NCBI GenBank assembly: GCA_031549285.1
Contig: JAVBPZ010000007.1
Coordinates: 62,001-126,000, forward strand
Length of the DNA: 64,000 bases
Reading direction: 5' to 3'
Source: JAAYCI01 sp031549285
GTDB lineage: Bacteria; Bacillota; Clostridia; Oscillospirales; Ruminococcaceae
Part shown: one piece after another, positions 9,688-18,570 of the stretch
How positions within the stretch are numbered: position 1 is the stretch's first letter
Layout: each line of letters opens with the position of its first letter
Made by a program: the position numbers and the translations under genes
Notes under the pieces: model-generated
Databases searched by the model: none
What the model was told of the DNA's origin: nothing
The model's input: the letters and a program-made list of their open reading frames with translations, nothing else

Positions 9688-9724
9688 ATGCCACAGCTTT
9701 TTGGTCTGCAAAAAGCTGTGGCAT
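9688..9724. repeat. Perfect 15-bp hairpin between ymcA-like gene and mutS
   Basis: ATGCCACAGCTTTTT (9688-9702) is followed by a seven-base loop and its exact reverse complement (9710-9724). It lies 27 bases after the ymcA-like stop codon. The flanking T-tract is short on the plus strand (TTTT at 9729-9732), so it may be a terminator of the miaB-ymcA unit, but the imperfect tail leaves other roles open. I could not place a convincing promoter between it and mutS. Confidence 0.7.
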
Positions 9725-9895
9725 CGAATATTTTATGGTGAAATCCATGTGTGCGCGCTCTGCCGTTTTTGGTGCGACGGTCTGGTGGGGCACGGAAATA
9801 AATCGATAGGCCAATTGGTTTCAAAACTATATTTTACCCAGTTGACCATATGTAACCATTGGCAAGGAATACAATGTGAAGGATGAGGGGAACCC

Positions 9896-12505
9896 ATGGC
9901 CGAACTATCTCCCATGATGCGGCAATTTTTTGACATCAAAAACCAAAACCCGGACAAGATCCTGTTTTTCCGCGTGGGGGATTTTTACGAGATGTTCTTT
10001 GACGACGCTATTTTGGCGTCGAAGGAACTGGAGCTGACCCTGACCGGCAAGGAATGCGGCCTGGAGGAACGTGCCCCCATGTGCGGGGTGCCGCACCATT
10101 CGGCGGAGGCGTACATTGCCCGGCTGGTGGAAAAAGGGTATAAGGTGGCCATCTGCGAGCAGGTGGAGGACCCGGCACTGGCAAAGGGCCTGGTGAACCG
10201 GGATGTCATACGCGTGGTAACGCCCGGCACCGTGATAGAAAACAGCATGCTGCAGGACGACCGCAACAACTACATCGCCAGCATTTTTGTGCGCGAAGAG
10301 GAGGCGGGGGTCTGCTTTGCGGATATTTCCACCGGCACCGCCCATGTGGCATATCTGGCGGGCGAGGATGTAGACAAAAAAATAAATGCGGAGCTGGGGC
10401 GCTTTTTCCCCAGCGAGGTGCTGTTCAACAGCGAAATATTAAAACACAAAGAGGTTACCGAGTTTATTAAGCGGCAGCTGATGTGCGGTGTGGAGCTGCT
10501 GGACGATGAAGAATTTGCCGAGGAAGCGGTGCTGGCCCGGCTGCGCGGGCAGTTTGGCGACGCGCTGGACGACGCGGTGGGCCTGCCGCACGGTGCGCCG
10601 GGCTTCCTGGCGCTGGGTGCGCTGTTGGCATACCTGGACGCCACCCAGAAAAAAGGCGTGGAGCGGTTAAAAACCATTGTGCGCTATAACGAAGAAGAAT
10701 ATATGCAGCTCTCGCCCATCACCCGGGCGAATTTGGAACTGACCCAGACCCTGCGCGGCCGCGAGAAAAAGGGGACGCTGCTGTGGGTGCTGGACAAAAC
10801 CGGCACCGCCATGGGCAAGCGCCTGTTGCGCCGCTGGCTGGAGCAGCCGCTGGTGGCCGCGGCGGCGATAAACAGCCGGCTGGACGGCGTGGAGGAACTG
10901 TACCAAAACAACGTGGCCCGGCTGGAGATAAGCGAGCGGCTAGCCGGTATTTTTGATTTAGAACGTTTGGTCACACGTGTTGTGTATGGCTCCGCTACCC
11001 CGCGCGAAGTAAGCGCGCTGGCTGCAACCTGTGGCCAGCTACCGGGGCTGATAGAAGAACTGGCGGTGTTTTTCAGCGGTGAAATGCAGGATATTTCCGC
11101 CGGGATAGACCCGCTGGCGGACATAAAAAACAAAATAGACACCACGCTGGACGACGAACTGCCGGCGATGCTGAAAGACGGCGGGGTCATTCGCCCGGGG
11201 TTCAGCCGCGAGGTAGACGAACTGCGGGACATTGTGCACGGCGGCAAAGGCGTGCTGGCGGAGATAGAGGCGAAGCTGAAAGAGGAAACGGGCATACGCA
11301 CGCTGAAAATTGGTTATAATAAGGTATTTGGGTATTATATAGAGGTCAGCAAATCGTTTACCGACCAGGTGCCGGCACATTTTGTGCGCAAGCAAACGCT
11401 TACCGGGGGCGAGAGGTATATCACGGACGAACTAAAGACGCTGGAAAACCGGATATTGGGCGCGAACGAGCGGCTGGCGGTGCTGGAGAGGGAACTGTTC
11501 GACGTGTTGCTGCGCCAGATAGCCGACGAAATGCCCCGCATACAGCAAACCGCCGCGGCCATTGCGCGGCTGGACGCGCTGGCCAGTTTCGCCCAAAGTG
11601 CGGTGGCCCACGGCTATGTGCGCCCGGTGGTGGACGACGGCGACGCGGTGGAGATTACCGAGGGGCGCCACCCGGTGGTGGAACAGGTGCAAAAGGGCAG
11701 CCTGTTTGTGCCGAACGACACCCACCTGGACGGTGGCGACAACCGCCTGCAGATTATTACCGGGCCGAATATGGCGGGCAAATCCACCTATATGCGGCAG
11801 ACGGCGCTGATTGCAATTATGGCGCAGATAGGCTGTTTTGTACCGGCAAAGGAAGCGCGGATAGGCGTGTGCGACGCGGTGTTTACCCGGGTGGGCGCGT
11901 CGGATGATCTTTCCCAAGGGCAGTCCACTTTCATGGTGGAGATGACCGAGGTGGCCGAAATCCTGCAAAACGCCACCCCGAAAAGCCTGGTTATTCTGGA
12001 CGAAATTGGCCGGGGAACCTCCACCTTCGACGGGATGAGCATAGCCCAGGCGGTGGTGGAGTACGTGGCGGACCAGGACCGGGGCCTTGCCTGCAAAACC
12101 ATGTTTGCCACCCATTACCACGAGCTGACCGACCTGGAAAACTCCATAGACGGGGTGAAGAACTACAACATTGCGGTGAAAAAACGCGGGGATGACATCA
12201 CCTTCCTGCGGCGCATTGTGCGCGGTCCGGCGGACGATAGCTACGGCATACAGGTGGCAAAGCTGGCGGGCCTGCCGGATGAGGTGATTGAGCGGGCGAA
12301 GCAGGTGCTGAAGGCGCTGGAGGCGACCTCCATTGGTGTGAATAAAGTAACCCAGCTGGATTTTGACACCATGGACGCCATGACCAGCGTACAGGCCCCG
12401 GCCGAGGTAGTGGAGAAACTGCGCGCGCTGGACCCCGAAACATTGACCCCGCTGGAAGCGCTGAAATATGTGTATGAACTGAAACAGGAGCTGGCTGGGC
12501 AGTAG
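9896..12505 (+). CDS. mutS: DNA mismatch repair protein MutS
   Basis: MutS recognises mismatches and small loops in newly replicated DNA and recruits MutL. The 869-residue protein has the mismatch-contacting Phe-x-Glu in GDFYEMFF near residue 30, the connector, lever and clamp regions, the ATPase Walker A GPNMAGKS near 623-630, DEIGRGTSTFDG (Walker B and signature), and ATHYHELTDLE. The ATG at 9896 follows GGATGAGGGG. mutL lies downstream across a 366-base intergenic region that contains a structured-RNA candidate, so the usual close mutSL coupling is interrupted. Confidence 0.98.
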   Translation: MAELSPMMRQFFDIKNQNPDKILFFRVGDFYEMFFDDAILASKELELTLTGKECGLEERAPMCGVPHHSAEAYIARLVEKGYKVAICEQVEDPALAKGLVNRDVIRVVTPGTVIENSMLQDDRNNYIASIFVREEEAGVCFADISTGTAHVAYLAGEDVDKKINAELGRFFPSEVLFNSEILKHKEVTEFIKRQLMCGVELLDDEEFAEEAVLARLRGQFGDALDDAVGLPHGAPGFLALGALLAYLDATQKKGVERLKTIVRYNEEEYMQLSPITRANLELTQTLRGREKKGTLLWVLDKTGTAMGKRLLRRWLEQPLVAAAAINSRLDGVEELYQNNVARLEISERLAGIFDLERLVTRVVYGSATPREVSALAATCGQLPGLIEELAVFFSGEMQDISAGIDPLADIKNKIDTTLDDELPAMLKDGGVIRPGFSREVDELRDIVHGGKGVLAEIEAKLKEETGIRTLKIGYNKVFGYYIEVSKSFTDQVPAHFVRKQTLTGGERYITDELKTLENRILGANERLAVLERELFDVLLRQIADEMPRIQQTAAAIARLDALASFAQSAVAHGYVRPVVDDGDAVEITEGRHPVVEQVQKGSLFVPNDTHLDGGDNRLQIITGPNMAGKSTYMRQTALIAIMAQIGCFVPAKEARIGVCDAVFTRVGASDDLSQGQSTFMVEMTEVAEILQNATPKSLVILDEIGRGTSTFDGMSIAQAVVEYVADQDRGLACKTMFATHYHELTDLENSIDGVKNYNIAVKKRGDDITFLRRIVRGPADDSYGIQVAKLAGLPDEVIERAKQVLKALEATSIGVNKVTQLDFDTMDAMTSVQAPAEVVEKLRALDPETLTPLEALKYVYELKQELAGQ

Positions 12506-12633
12506 CATGGATGGCAGGGCTATTCTGATATAGTCTGTCAGGCGGCGGGCGACGGGGTATTTTGTATAGCTATGTATAACGGCGGCCGGGTTTAAATAGG
12601 TCGTTTTCCCGCAGGACTTTTGCACGGTTTTTA

Positions 12634-12824
12634 TTGTCCGACGAAGCGAGCGCCATGCGAATGCTTGCATTCTCATGACCGAGTGAGGAGGACGACAACG
12701 GGTATACTACCCCGCGGTCTCTGCCCAAGAGATTAAAAGGATGGCGGCCTACGGGCTGCCGCGGGAAACGCGCGAAGCGCGGGGCCGGGGCTTTGCCCAG
12801 GAGTTAATACCCGTTATAGGACAA
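12634..12824 (+). ncRNA. Candidate multi-stem structured RNA between mutS and mutL
   Basis: The 366 bases between mutS and mutL contain a nested set of complementary segments. A closing stem TTGTCC (12634-12639) pairs with GGACAA (12819-12824). ATG-GAATGC/GCATTC-CAT forms a hairpin at 12655-12676. AACGGGTAT (12697-12705) pairs with ATACCCGTT (12807-12815). Inside that are CCCGC/GCGGG (711-715 with 761-765, prefix 12), TCTCT/AGAGA with a five-base loop (12718-12732), GGCGGCC-TACG-GGCTGCC with one G-U pair and a UNCG-type loop (12743-12760), CGCGC-GAA-GCGCG (12769-12781) and GGGC-TTT-GCCC (12788-12798). There is no good ORF or terminator. It could be an independent RNA or the leader of mutL. 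I did not recognise the family with confidence. Confidence 0.65.
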
Positions 12825-12871
12825 AAATCAATTCTTCCGTTGGCAAAAATAGGCAAAGGAGGCGGGCGGCA

Positions 12872-14950
12872 ATGGCGATTCATGTGCTGGATGCGCACAC
12901 CGCGGAACTGATAGCGGCGGGCGAGGTGGTGGAACGGCCTGCCTCGGTGGTGAAGGAGCTGTGCGAAAACGCCATTGATGCCGGGGCGCATACCGTTACG
13001 GTGGAGATAGAAAAAGGCGGCACCGCGCTCATTCGTGTACAGGACGACGGCGGCGGCATTGCGCCGGAGGATATCCCGCTGGCATTTTTGCGCCACGCCA
13101 CCAGCAAGGTGCGCACAAAGGAAGACCTGGACGCCATTTGCACGCTGGGTTTCCGCGGCGAGGCGCTGGCCTCGGTGGCAAGTGTGGCAAAAATAGAATT
13201 GCTGAGCGCCGCGCCGGACGCGGAATTTGCCAGCCTGTACCGCATAGAAGGCGGCCGAGAGGTGGGTCTGGCGGCCGATGCGCGCCCGGTGGGCACCACC
13301 ATCACGGTGCGGGATCTTTTTTACAACACCCCTGCCCGCATGAAGTTCCTGAAAAAAGACGCCAGTGAGGCGACCTTTGTCAGCGAAACGGTGACCCGCC
13401 TGGCGCTGTCTCACCCGGAGGTTGGCTTCCGGTTTGTTCGGGACGGCAAACACGTGTTTGCCACGCCGGGCGGCGGCGATGTGCAAAGCGCCGCCTATGC
13501 GGTGCTGGGGCGGGACTTTGCGCGGGATTTACTGCCGGTGGACAGCGGAGAAGACAAGTACCGGGTGCGCGGGCTGGTTACGCCGCCGCGCGCCGGCCGC
13601 GCCAGCCGCGCGATGCAGTTTTTCTTCGTCAACGGCCGGTTTGTGAAAAACCGCACCATGATGGCGGCGCTGGAGCAAGCATACCGTGGTATGGCGATGC
13701 AGGGGAAGTTCCCGGGCTGCGTGCTGTTCGTGGATATGCCGCCGGAGCTGGTGGACGTGAACGTACACCCGGCCAAAACCGAGGTGCGTTTTGCGCGGGA
13801 GAGCGACGTGTTCGACGCGGTGTACCGTGCCGTACGGGGCACGCTGGCCATCGGCGGGAAAGCGCACTCTACCTTTTCGTTTGGCGGGGAAGCGGACACA
13901 GCTGTGGTGCAGGCACCAAATACAGAGGGAACGGACATTGCTGAAACAAATACTGTAAAGCAGGATGACTTTACGGAAGCTGTGCGCGAAAAGGGAAGTT
14001 TCGCTGCAAGCACTTCCGGTGAAGCCGTGCCACACAGCAGGGATGCATACAAAGCCAGTCCGGCCGCGGGCAAAACAAATGCGCAGCCGCCGGCCAAGGG
14101 CCAGGTGCATGCGTACAACCAGATGGTGGATACGCTGGCTTCCAGCGACGTGTTTGCGCCCTATGTTACCAAGGATACCCAGGCCGGAGGAGTAGCGGCG
14201 GGCGCTTATGCCGCATCGCTCGCCAGGTTGGATATTTCTGGCGATGAAGCGGATGGGTTTGTTCCTGCGGCAACCGGGACGGCAGCAGCGAAAGCGGCTT
14301 CTTCGCCGCCAGCGCCACAGGCGGCCATGTCCCCGGAACAAACCAGCCTGCATTCGGCAGAATCAGGTAAGCAGGAAACGCCGCCGCTGCGCCTGGTGGG
14401 CGAGGTGTTCCGCACCTATATTGTGGCAGAGAGGGGCGACGTGATGTGCCTGATAGACAAGCATGCCGCGCACGAGCGAATGATTTACGAACAGCTGGTG
14501 GCGGCGCGCGGCGATACCGACGCGCAGCAGCTGCTGGCGCCGGTGGCGGTGGCACTGTCCGCCGCGGGAAAAAACGCGCTGCTGGAAAGCACCCAGGCGC
14601 TAGCGGCAGCAGGAATAGAAGCAGAGGACTTTGGCGGCAACGAGGTGCTGGTGCGCAGCGTTCCGGCCGATGTGGAGCAGGCGGATATTGCCGGCCTGGT
14701 GGAAGAGGTGGCCGGGCGCCTGGTGCTGAACAGCCGGGATGCCCTGAATGAAAAAACTGAATGGGTGTACCACTCGGTGGCCTGCCGCGCGGCGGTGAAG
14801 GCCGGCGACAAAACCCGTCCGGAGGAACTGCTGCGCCTGGCCCAGGAGATTCTGGAGGGACGCATTCCGCCGTTCTGCCCGCATGGCCGGCCGGTGGTGC
14901 TGGAGATCCCTAAAAAGGAACTGGAAAAGCAGTTTGGCAGGCTGGGATAA
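12872..14950 (+). CDS. mutL: DNA mismatch repair protein MutL
   Basis: MutL couples MutS to strand incision. Residues 1-330 form the GHKL ATPase, with the E-N-x-x-D-A motif in ELCENAIDAG, DDGGGI and GFRGEAL. The linker at about 335-500 is long and low in complexity (Ala, Thr, Ser). The C-terminal dimerisation/endonuclease domain has DKHAAHERM near residue 528, corresponding to the DQHAxxE metal motif with Lys for Gln, and CPHGRP near 669. These indicate an endonuclease-type MutL, consistent with a genome lacking MutH. The ATG at 12872 has AAAGGAGG nine bases upstream. miaA follows after 127 bases. Confidence 0.97.
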   Translation: MAIHVLDAHTAELIAAGEVVERPASVVKELCENAIDAGAHTVTVEIEKGGTALIRVQDDGGGIAPEDIPLAFLRHATSKVRTKEDLDAICTLGFRGEALASVASVAKIELLSAAPDAEFASLYRIEGGREVGLAADARPVGTTITVRDLFYNTPARMKFLKKDASEATFVSETVTRLALSHPEVGFRFVRDGKHVFATPGGGDVQSAAYAVLGRDFARDLLPVDSGEDKYRVRGLVTPPRAGRASRAMQFFFVNGRFVKNRTMMAALEQAYRGMAMQGKFPGCVLFVDMPPELVDVNVHPAKTEVRFARESDVFDAVYRAVRGTLAIGGKAHSTFSFGGEADTAVVQAPNTEGTDIAETNTVKQDDFTEAVREKGSFAASTSGEAVPHSRDAYKASPAAGKTNAQPPAKGQVHAYNQMVDTLASSDVFAPYVTKDTQAGGVAAGAYAASLARLDISGDEADGFVPAATGTAAAKAASSPPAPQAAMSPEQTSLHSAESGKQETPPLRLVGEVFRTYIVAERGDVMCLIDKHAAHERMIYEQLVAARGDTDAQQLLAPVAVALSAAGKNALLESTQALAAAGIEAEDFGGNEVLVRSVPADVEQADIAGLVEEVAGRLVLNSRDALNEKTEWVYHSVACRAAVKAGDKTRPEELLRLAQEILEGRIPPFCPHGRPVVLEIPKKELEKQFGRLG

Positions 14951-15077
14951 TGGAATTTTCAACTGTGCGCGAAAGGCGCCATATCCATATAACCAAATGC
15001 AGCAAACAGGGGAAAGCCCAATGCCTGGGAACAGGGTCGGTGTTTGCGGCGAGTTTTTTAAAGGGTGGTATATAGCA

Positions 15078-16019
15078 ATGCCGGAACGCTGCAAGATTGT
15101 GGTGGTATGCGGGCCTACCGCTACCGGAAAGTCCGACCTGGCGCTGGGCCTGGCGCGGGCGTTTTCCGGTGAGATGGTCGGCGCGGACTCCATGCAGGTA
15201 TATGCGGGCCTTACGGTGGGCACCGCAGCGCTGACGGCGGAAATGGCGGGCGGCGTGCCGCAGCATCTGGTGGGGTTTTTGCCACCGGAACAGGTATTCT
15301 CGGTGGCGGACTATGTGCGGGCGGCGCACGAGGCGATCAAGGAAATATGCGCACGTGGCCGTTTGCCGGTGGTGTGTGGTGGCACGGGGTTATATATAGA
15401 AAGCCTTGTGAAGGGACTAAGCTTTACAGAAGAAAAAGTGCCGCCGGAGACCCGCGCCGCATTGGCGGCAGAATGGGAACAGGCTGGTGGCGCGGCCATG
15501 CTGGAAAAGCTGGCGGCGCTGGACCCCGAGGCGGCCGGAACCCTGCACCCGAACGACAAAACCCGCATTCTGCGCGCGCTGGAACAGGTGCAGCATACCG
15601 GCATTACCAAAGGAAAGCGCGCGCAGCGGTCCCTTCCGGCCGCGCCGCCGTATGACGCGCTGTGCATCGGGCTGGATTTTCAGGAGCGTGCGGCGCTGTA
15701 TGCGCACATTAACGCGCGGGTAGACGACATGATGGACGGCGGTCTTTTGCCGGAAGCGCAGCGGGTATACGAAAACCGTGATAGCTACAAAACAGCGGCA
15801 CAGGCTATAGGGTACAAGGAGTTTTTTCCATATTTTGCGGGAGAAGCGCCGCTGGATGCCTGTGTGGAAAAGCTGAAACAAGCAACCCGCAACTATGCCA
15901 AGCGGCAGCTGACCTGGTTCCGGCGTATGCCGGACATCCACTGGCTGCTGCGGGAGGATGCTGCCTGTGAGGAAAACGCAAGACAGATGGTTGCAAGCTT
16001 TTTGGCGGGGGCAGAATAG
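15078..16019 (+). CDS. miaA: tRNA dimethylallyltransferase
   Basis: MiaA transfers the dimethylallyl group to A37 of tRNAs reading UNN codons, making the substrate of MiaB (encoded at 7756). The 313-residue product has the P-loop GPTATGKSDLA near 12-22, ADSMQVYAGL, the GGTGLYIESLV motif, and the C-terminal KQATRNYAKRQLTWFRR segment. The ATG at 15078 gives a typical family length; AAAGGGTGG lies about ten bases upstream. An ATG at 15021 with CAGGGG upstream would add 19 residues and cannot be excluded. In many Firmicutes hfq follows miaA, but the 243 bases after this gene hold no such frame. Confidence 0.96.
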   Translation: MPERCKIVVVCGPTATGKSDLALGLARAFSGEMVGADSMQVYAGLTVGTAALTAEMAGGVPQHLVGFLPPEQVFSVADYVRAAHEAIKEICARGRLPVVCGGTGLYIESLVKGLSFTEEKVPPETRAALAAEWEQAGGAAMLEKLAALDPEAAGTLHPNDKTRILRALEQVQHTGITKGKRAQRSLPAAPPYDALCIGLDFQERAALYAHINARVDDMMDGGLLPEAQRVYENRDSYKTAAQAIGYKEFFPYFAGEAPLDACVEKLKQATRNYAKRQLTWFRRMPDIHWLLREDAACEENARQMVASFLAGAE

Positions 16020-16262
16020 GGCGAAGTCGCTATTGGTGTTTTTTACTGGTGTTATTGGACAGAATAGCCTGGCGACTGGCGCGAAGTGCACGCGTAAAAG
16101 AAGCATGTCAACGCGCAACAGACAAAGGTACACCCATGATTTCAATATAAACAGAAAGTTGCATCATAGCCGGCGGTGCCACACATCTTCCACGAACATC
16201 TGTTTGGCTGAAAAACAGGCCAAAACAGCGCGGCAACGAACACAGGAAAGGAGGTGCGCCCC

Positions 16263-17654
16263 ATGAAAAATGAAACGCAAAAGTCCACCAGCCCACGGCG
16301 GCAGGATATATATCGTGCGGCGCAGCCTTCCGCAGAAAATACAACCCGCCCGGCGGCCTATCAGGACGAGGAGGACTTTGGCGAAGTAAAGGCGGCCACC
16401 TACAGCCGGCGCCGGTGGAAGAAATACCGCTGGGTAGCCTGGTTGCTGGTGATGATCCCGATAATTTACATGGCGGTGCAGGTGTTTGTGCTGCTGACCC
16501 CGCGCATGCGGACCGAGACCGCCATTGCTTCCGCCATGACCGACGCCATCACGGCGCCGGGTTTTGTGGTGATGAGCAGTACCCCCATCGCCGGCACCGG
16601 GGGCATACTGTACTATACCGCGCCTACCGGGCAGCGCGTGTCTGCCGGCAGCGAGGTCGCCCTTGTTTTCGCCACCGAGGACGCCGCTGCGGCACAGGCG
16701 GAGCTGGATAGTGTAAACCAGGAGCTGGTGCTGCTGGCCGACGCGCAGGGTACCGTGGCCGAGGGCGGCGACGTGGAGCTGCTGAAAAAACAGCTGCATT
16801 CCGGTGTGTACGACCTGCTGGGCGAGATGGAAGGCGGGGATTATTCCGGTATTGCCACCCCCTGTGATGAGATTACCCTGGCCTCCAATAAGATACAGAT
16901 AGCGGTAGGAGACGCGGTGGATTTTGAAAGCCGCATAGCTATGTTAAATGAACAAAAAACCTCGCTGGAAGCGGTGGCAGTTCCTACTGGGTCCATCACC
17001 GCGGAGCAAACAGGGTACTTTGTACCCTCCGGCAAAAGCGACCGGGTAATGAGCGCGTATGATACGGTGGCGGAATACACACCGGCGCAGCTGCAAACGG
17101 CACTGGAGGCCGAGGCGGACTATTATGGTGCCGAAGTGGTGGGGCACATCGTGACCGACTACAAGTGGCGGTATTTTGCAATGGTGCCCGCGCGCGACGC
17201 GGACAAATTCACCGTGGGCGCCAAGCTGGACATTGCGTTCGCAGACCTGGGGGAGGAGACTTTTCCGGTAACTGTACAGGCGGTGACGGTGGATGAGGGC
17301 TTGGGCGCCGCAAAAGTAGAACTGCTGTGCGAGTATATCAACCCAGAACTGTTGGAATTGCGTAATGAAAGCGCGCAGATTATCTTCAGTACACAGAAGG
17401 GTCTGCGCATATCGAAAGATGCCCTGCGCCTGGTGGATGTGGCCGACGAAGACGGTACCATGACTACCTATAAAGGCGTGTATGTGAAGTTTGGCAACAT
17501 GGTGTATTTCCGCAAGGTAGAAATACTCTTGGAGGATGAACACTATATGCTGGTGTCGGCCACCTACCAAAGCGGCGTGAACGAGGTGGAAATGTACGAC
17601 GACGTAGTGGTGGATGCCGGAGGGGTGGAGCTGTATGACAAAAAAATCTTATAG
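16263..17654 (+). CDS. HlyD-like single-pass membrane protein next to the sepF cluster
   Basis: The 463-residue protein has a polar, basic N-terminus, one transmembrane helix near residues 57-78 (VAWLLVMIPIIYMAVQVFVL), and a long extracytoplasmic part. A biotinyl-lipoyl-like half motif follows (ITAPGFVVMSSTPI ... YTAPTGQRVSAGSEVALVF), as in HlyD/membrane-fusion adaptors, then a coiled-coil-prone stretch. No ABC transporter or outer-membrane partner is nearby. The downstream yggS overlaps it by 20 bases, so it is translationally linked to yggS-sepF-ylmH-divIVA, which suggests a role at the envelope during division (inference). The ATG at 16263 has AAAGGAGGTG seven bases upstream. Confidence 0.75.
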   Translation: MKNETQKSTSPRRQDIYRAAQPSAENTTRPAAYQDEEDFGEVKAATYSRRRWKKYRWVAWLLVMIPIIYMAVQVFVLLTPRMRTETAIASAMTDAITAPGFVVMSSTPIAGTGGILYYTAPTGQRVSAGSEVALVFATEDAAAAQAELDSVNQELVLLADAQGTVAEGGDVELLKKQLHSGVYDLLGEMEGGDYSGIATPCDEITLASNKIQIAVGDAVDFESRIAMLNEQKTSLEAVAVPTGSITAEQTGYFVPSGKSDRVMSAYDTVAEYTPAQLQTALEAEADYYGAEVVGHIVTDYKWRYFAMVPARDADKFTVGAKLDIAFADLGEETFPVTVQAVTVDEGLGAAKVELLCEYINPELLELRNESAQIIFSTQKGLRISKDALRLVDVADEDGTMTTYKGVYVKFGNMVYFRKVEILLEDEHYMLVSATYQSGVNEVEMYDDVVVDAGGVELYDKKIL

Positions 17655-18417
17655 TGAGACAGAGGGCTTTGAGGGCGGGAACAGTCCGGCTGAAACGAAC
17701 CCCGTCACAGCCCCACGAACAGTTGACGCCTTCCCGGAAATACCCGCCCGGGTAGCCATGGTGCGTGAAAAAATACGCGCGGCGGCGGTGCGCGCCGGGC
17801 GCAACCCACAGGAAATAACCCTGCTGGGGGTCACCAAAACCCAAAGCGCCGGCGCGGTGCGCGCGCTGATAACAGCCGGGGTGGATACCATTGGGGAAAA
17901 CCGGGTACAGGAACTGCTGGAGAAGGAGCCATTTTTGGCGGACCTGCCGCATGCCACGCACCTTATTGGCCACTTGCAGCGCAACAAGGCAAAGTACCTG
18001 CCGGGGCACATCGATATGCTGCAAAGCCTGTCCAGTGTGGAAACGGCCGCCGCCCTGGAGGCGGCATTCGCCGGCGCGGGAAAACCGCTGGATGTGCTGA
18101 TAGAAGTGAACATTGGCGGGGAAGAAAGCAAGGCCGGCACCGACAAAGCGGGCCTGATGGCGCTGGCGGCGTATGTGGCGCAAAGCAAAACGCTGCGTCT
18201 GCGGGGATTGATGGCGATTCCGCCGTTTGTGGGGCCGGAGGAAGTACGCCCTTATTTTCGCCAAATGTACCATCTATTTGTTGACATAAAGGGCCAAAAC
18301 AGGGATAATGATGTTGATATCCTCTCCATGGGGATGTCCGGCGATTACGAGGTTGCGATAGAGGAAGGGGCCACCATGGTCCGTGTGGGAACCGAGCTGT
18401 TCGGCCCGCGCGGGTAA
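17635..18417 (+). CDS. yggS: PLP-binding homeostasis protein, YggS family
   Basis: This 260-residue protein is a COG0325-type PLP-binding TIM barrel that helps control pyridoxal-phosphate and amino-acid pools rather than catalysing a known reaction. Visible motifs are LLGVTKTQ with the presumed PLP lysine K68, GENRVQE, HLIGHLQRNKAKYL, MSGDYEVAIEEGATMVRVGT and ELFGPRG at the end. The chosen ATG at 17635 has GGGGTGGAG four bases upstream and overlaps the upstream gene by 20 bases. The N-terminal 35 residues exceed the common family start, so a later start is possible. yggS next to sepF is a widespread Firmicute arrangement. Confidence 0.95.
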   Translation: MTKKSYSETEGFEGGNSPAETNPVTAPRTVDAFPEIPARVAMVREKIRAAAVRAGRNPQEITLLGVTKTQSAGAVRALITAGVDTIGENRVQELLEKEPFLADLPHATHLIGHLQRNKAKYLPGHIDMLQSLSSVETAAALEAAFAGAGKPLDVLIEVNIGGEESKAGTDKAGLMALAAYVAQSKTLRLRGLMAIPPFVGPEEVRPYFRQMYHLFVDIKGQNRDNDVDILSMGMSGDYEVAIEEGATMVRVGTELFGPRG

Positions 18418-18488
18418 GGCCGTGGCAGCCGACCGGAACCGCCTCGCACTTCGCTTTCCAAGCGGCCTTACGGAAACAGGTTCCCACA
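18384..18488. repeat. Nested inverted repeat across the yggS stop codon
   Basis: TGTGGGAACC (18384-18393) is complementary to GGTTCCCACA (18479-18488), and inside it GTAAGGCCG (18414-18422) is complementary to CGGCCTTAC (18463-18471). A TGTT/AACA pair lies between them, in register with both arms apart from an extra segment in the left arm. The left arm is the end of yggS, so the right arm resembles a partial inverted copy of that coding end. There is no T-run, so it is not a simple terminator. Confidence 0.6.
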
Positions 18489-18570
18489 TGTGCACAGCCG
18501 GGTGTGGCTTTTGCCGCCTCGGGACGAAAGGGTGCCATTCATCATAATTACGAAGAGGAGATTTGAAACG

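Noticed and set aside
9842..9875. TTGACC / TACAAT promoter for mutS
   Set aside because: The hexamers are good but the 22-base spacing is too long for a sigma-A promoter.
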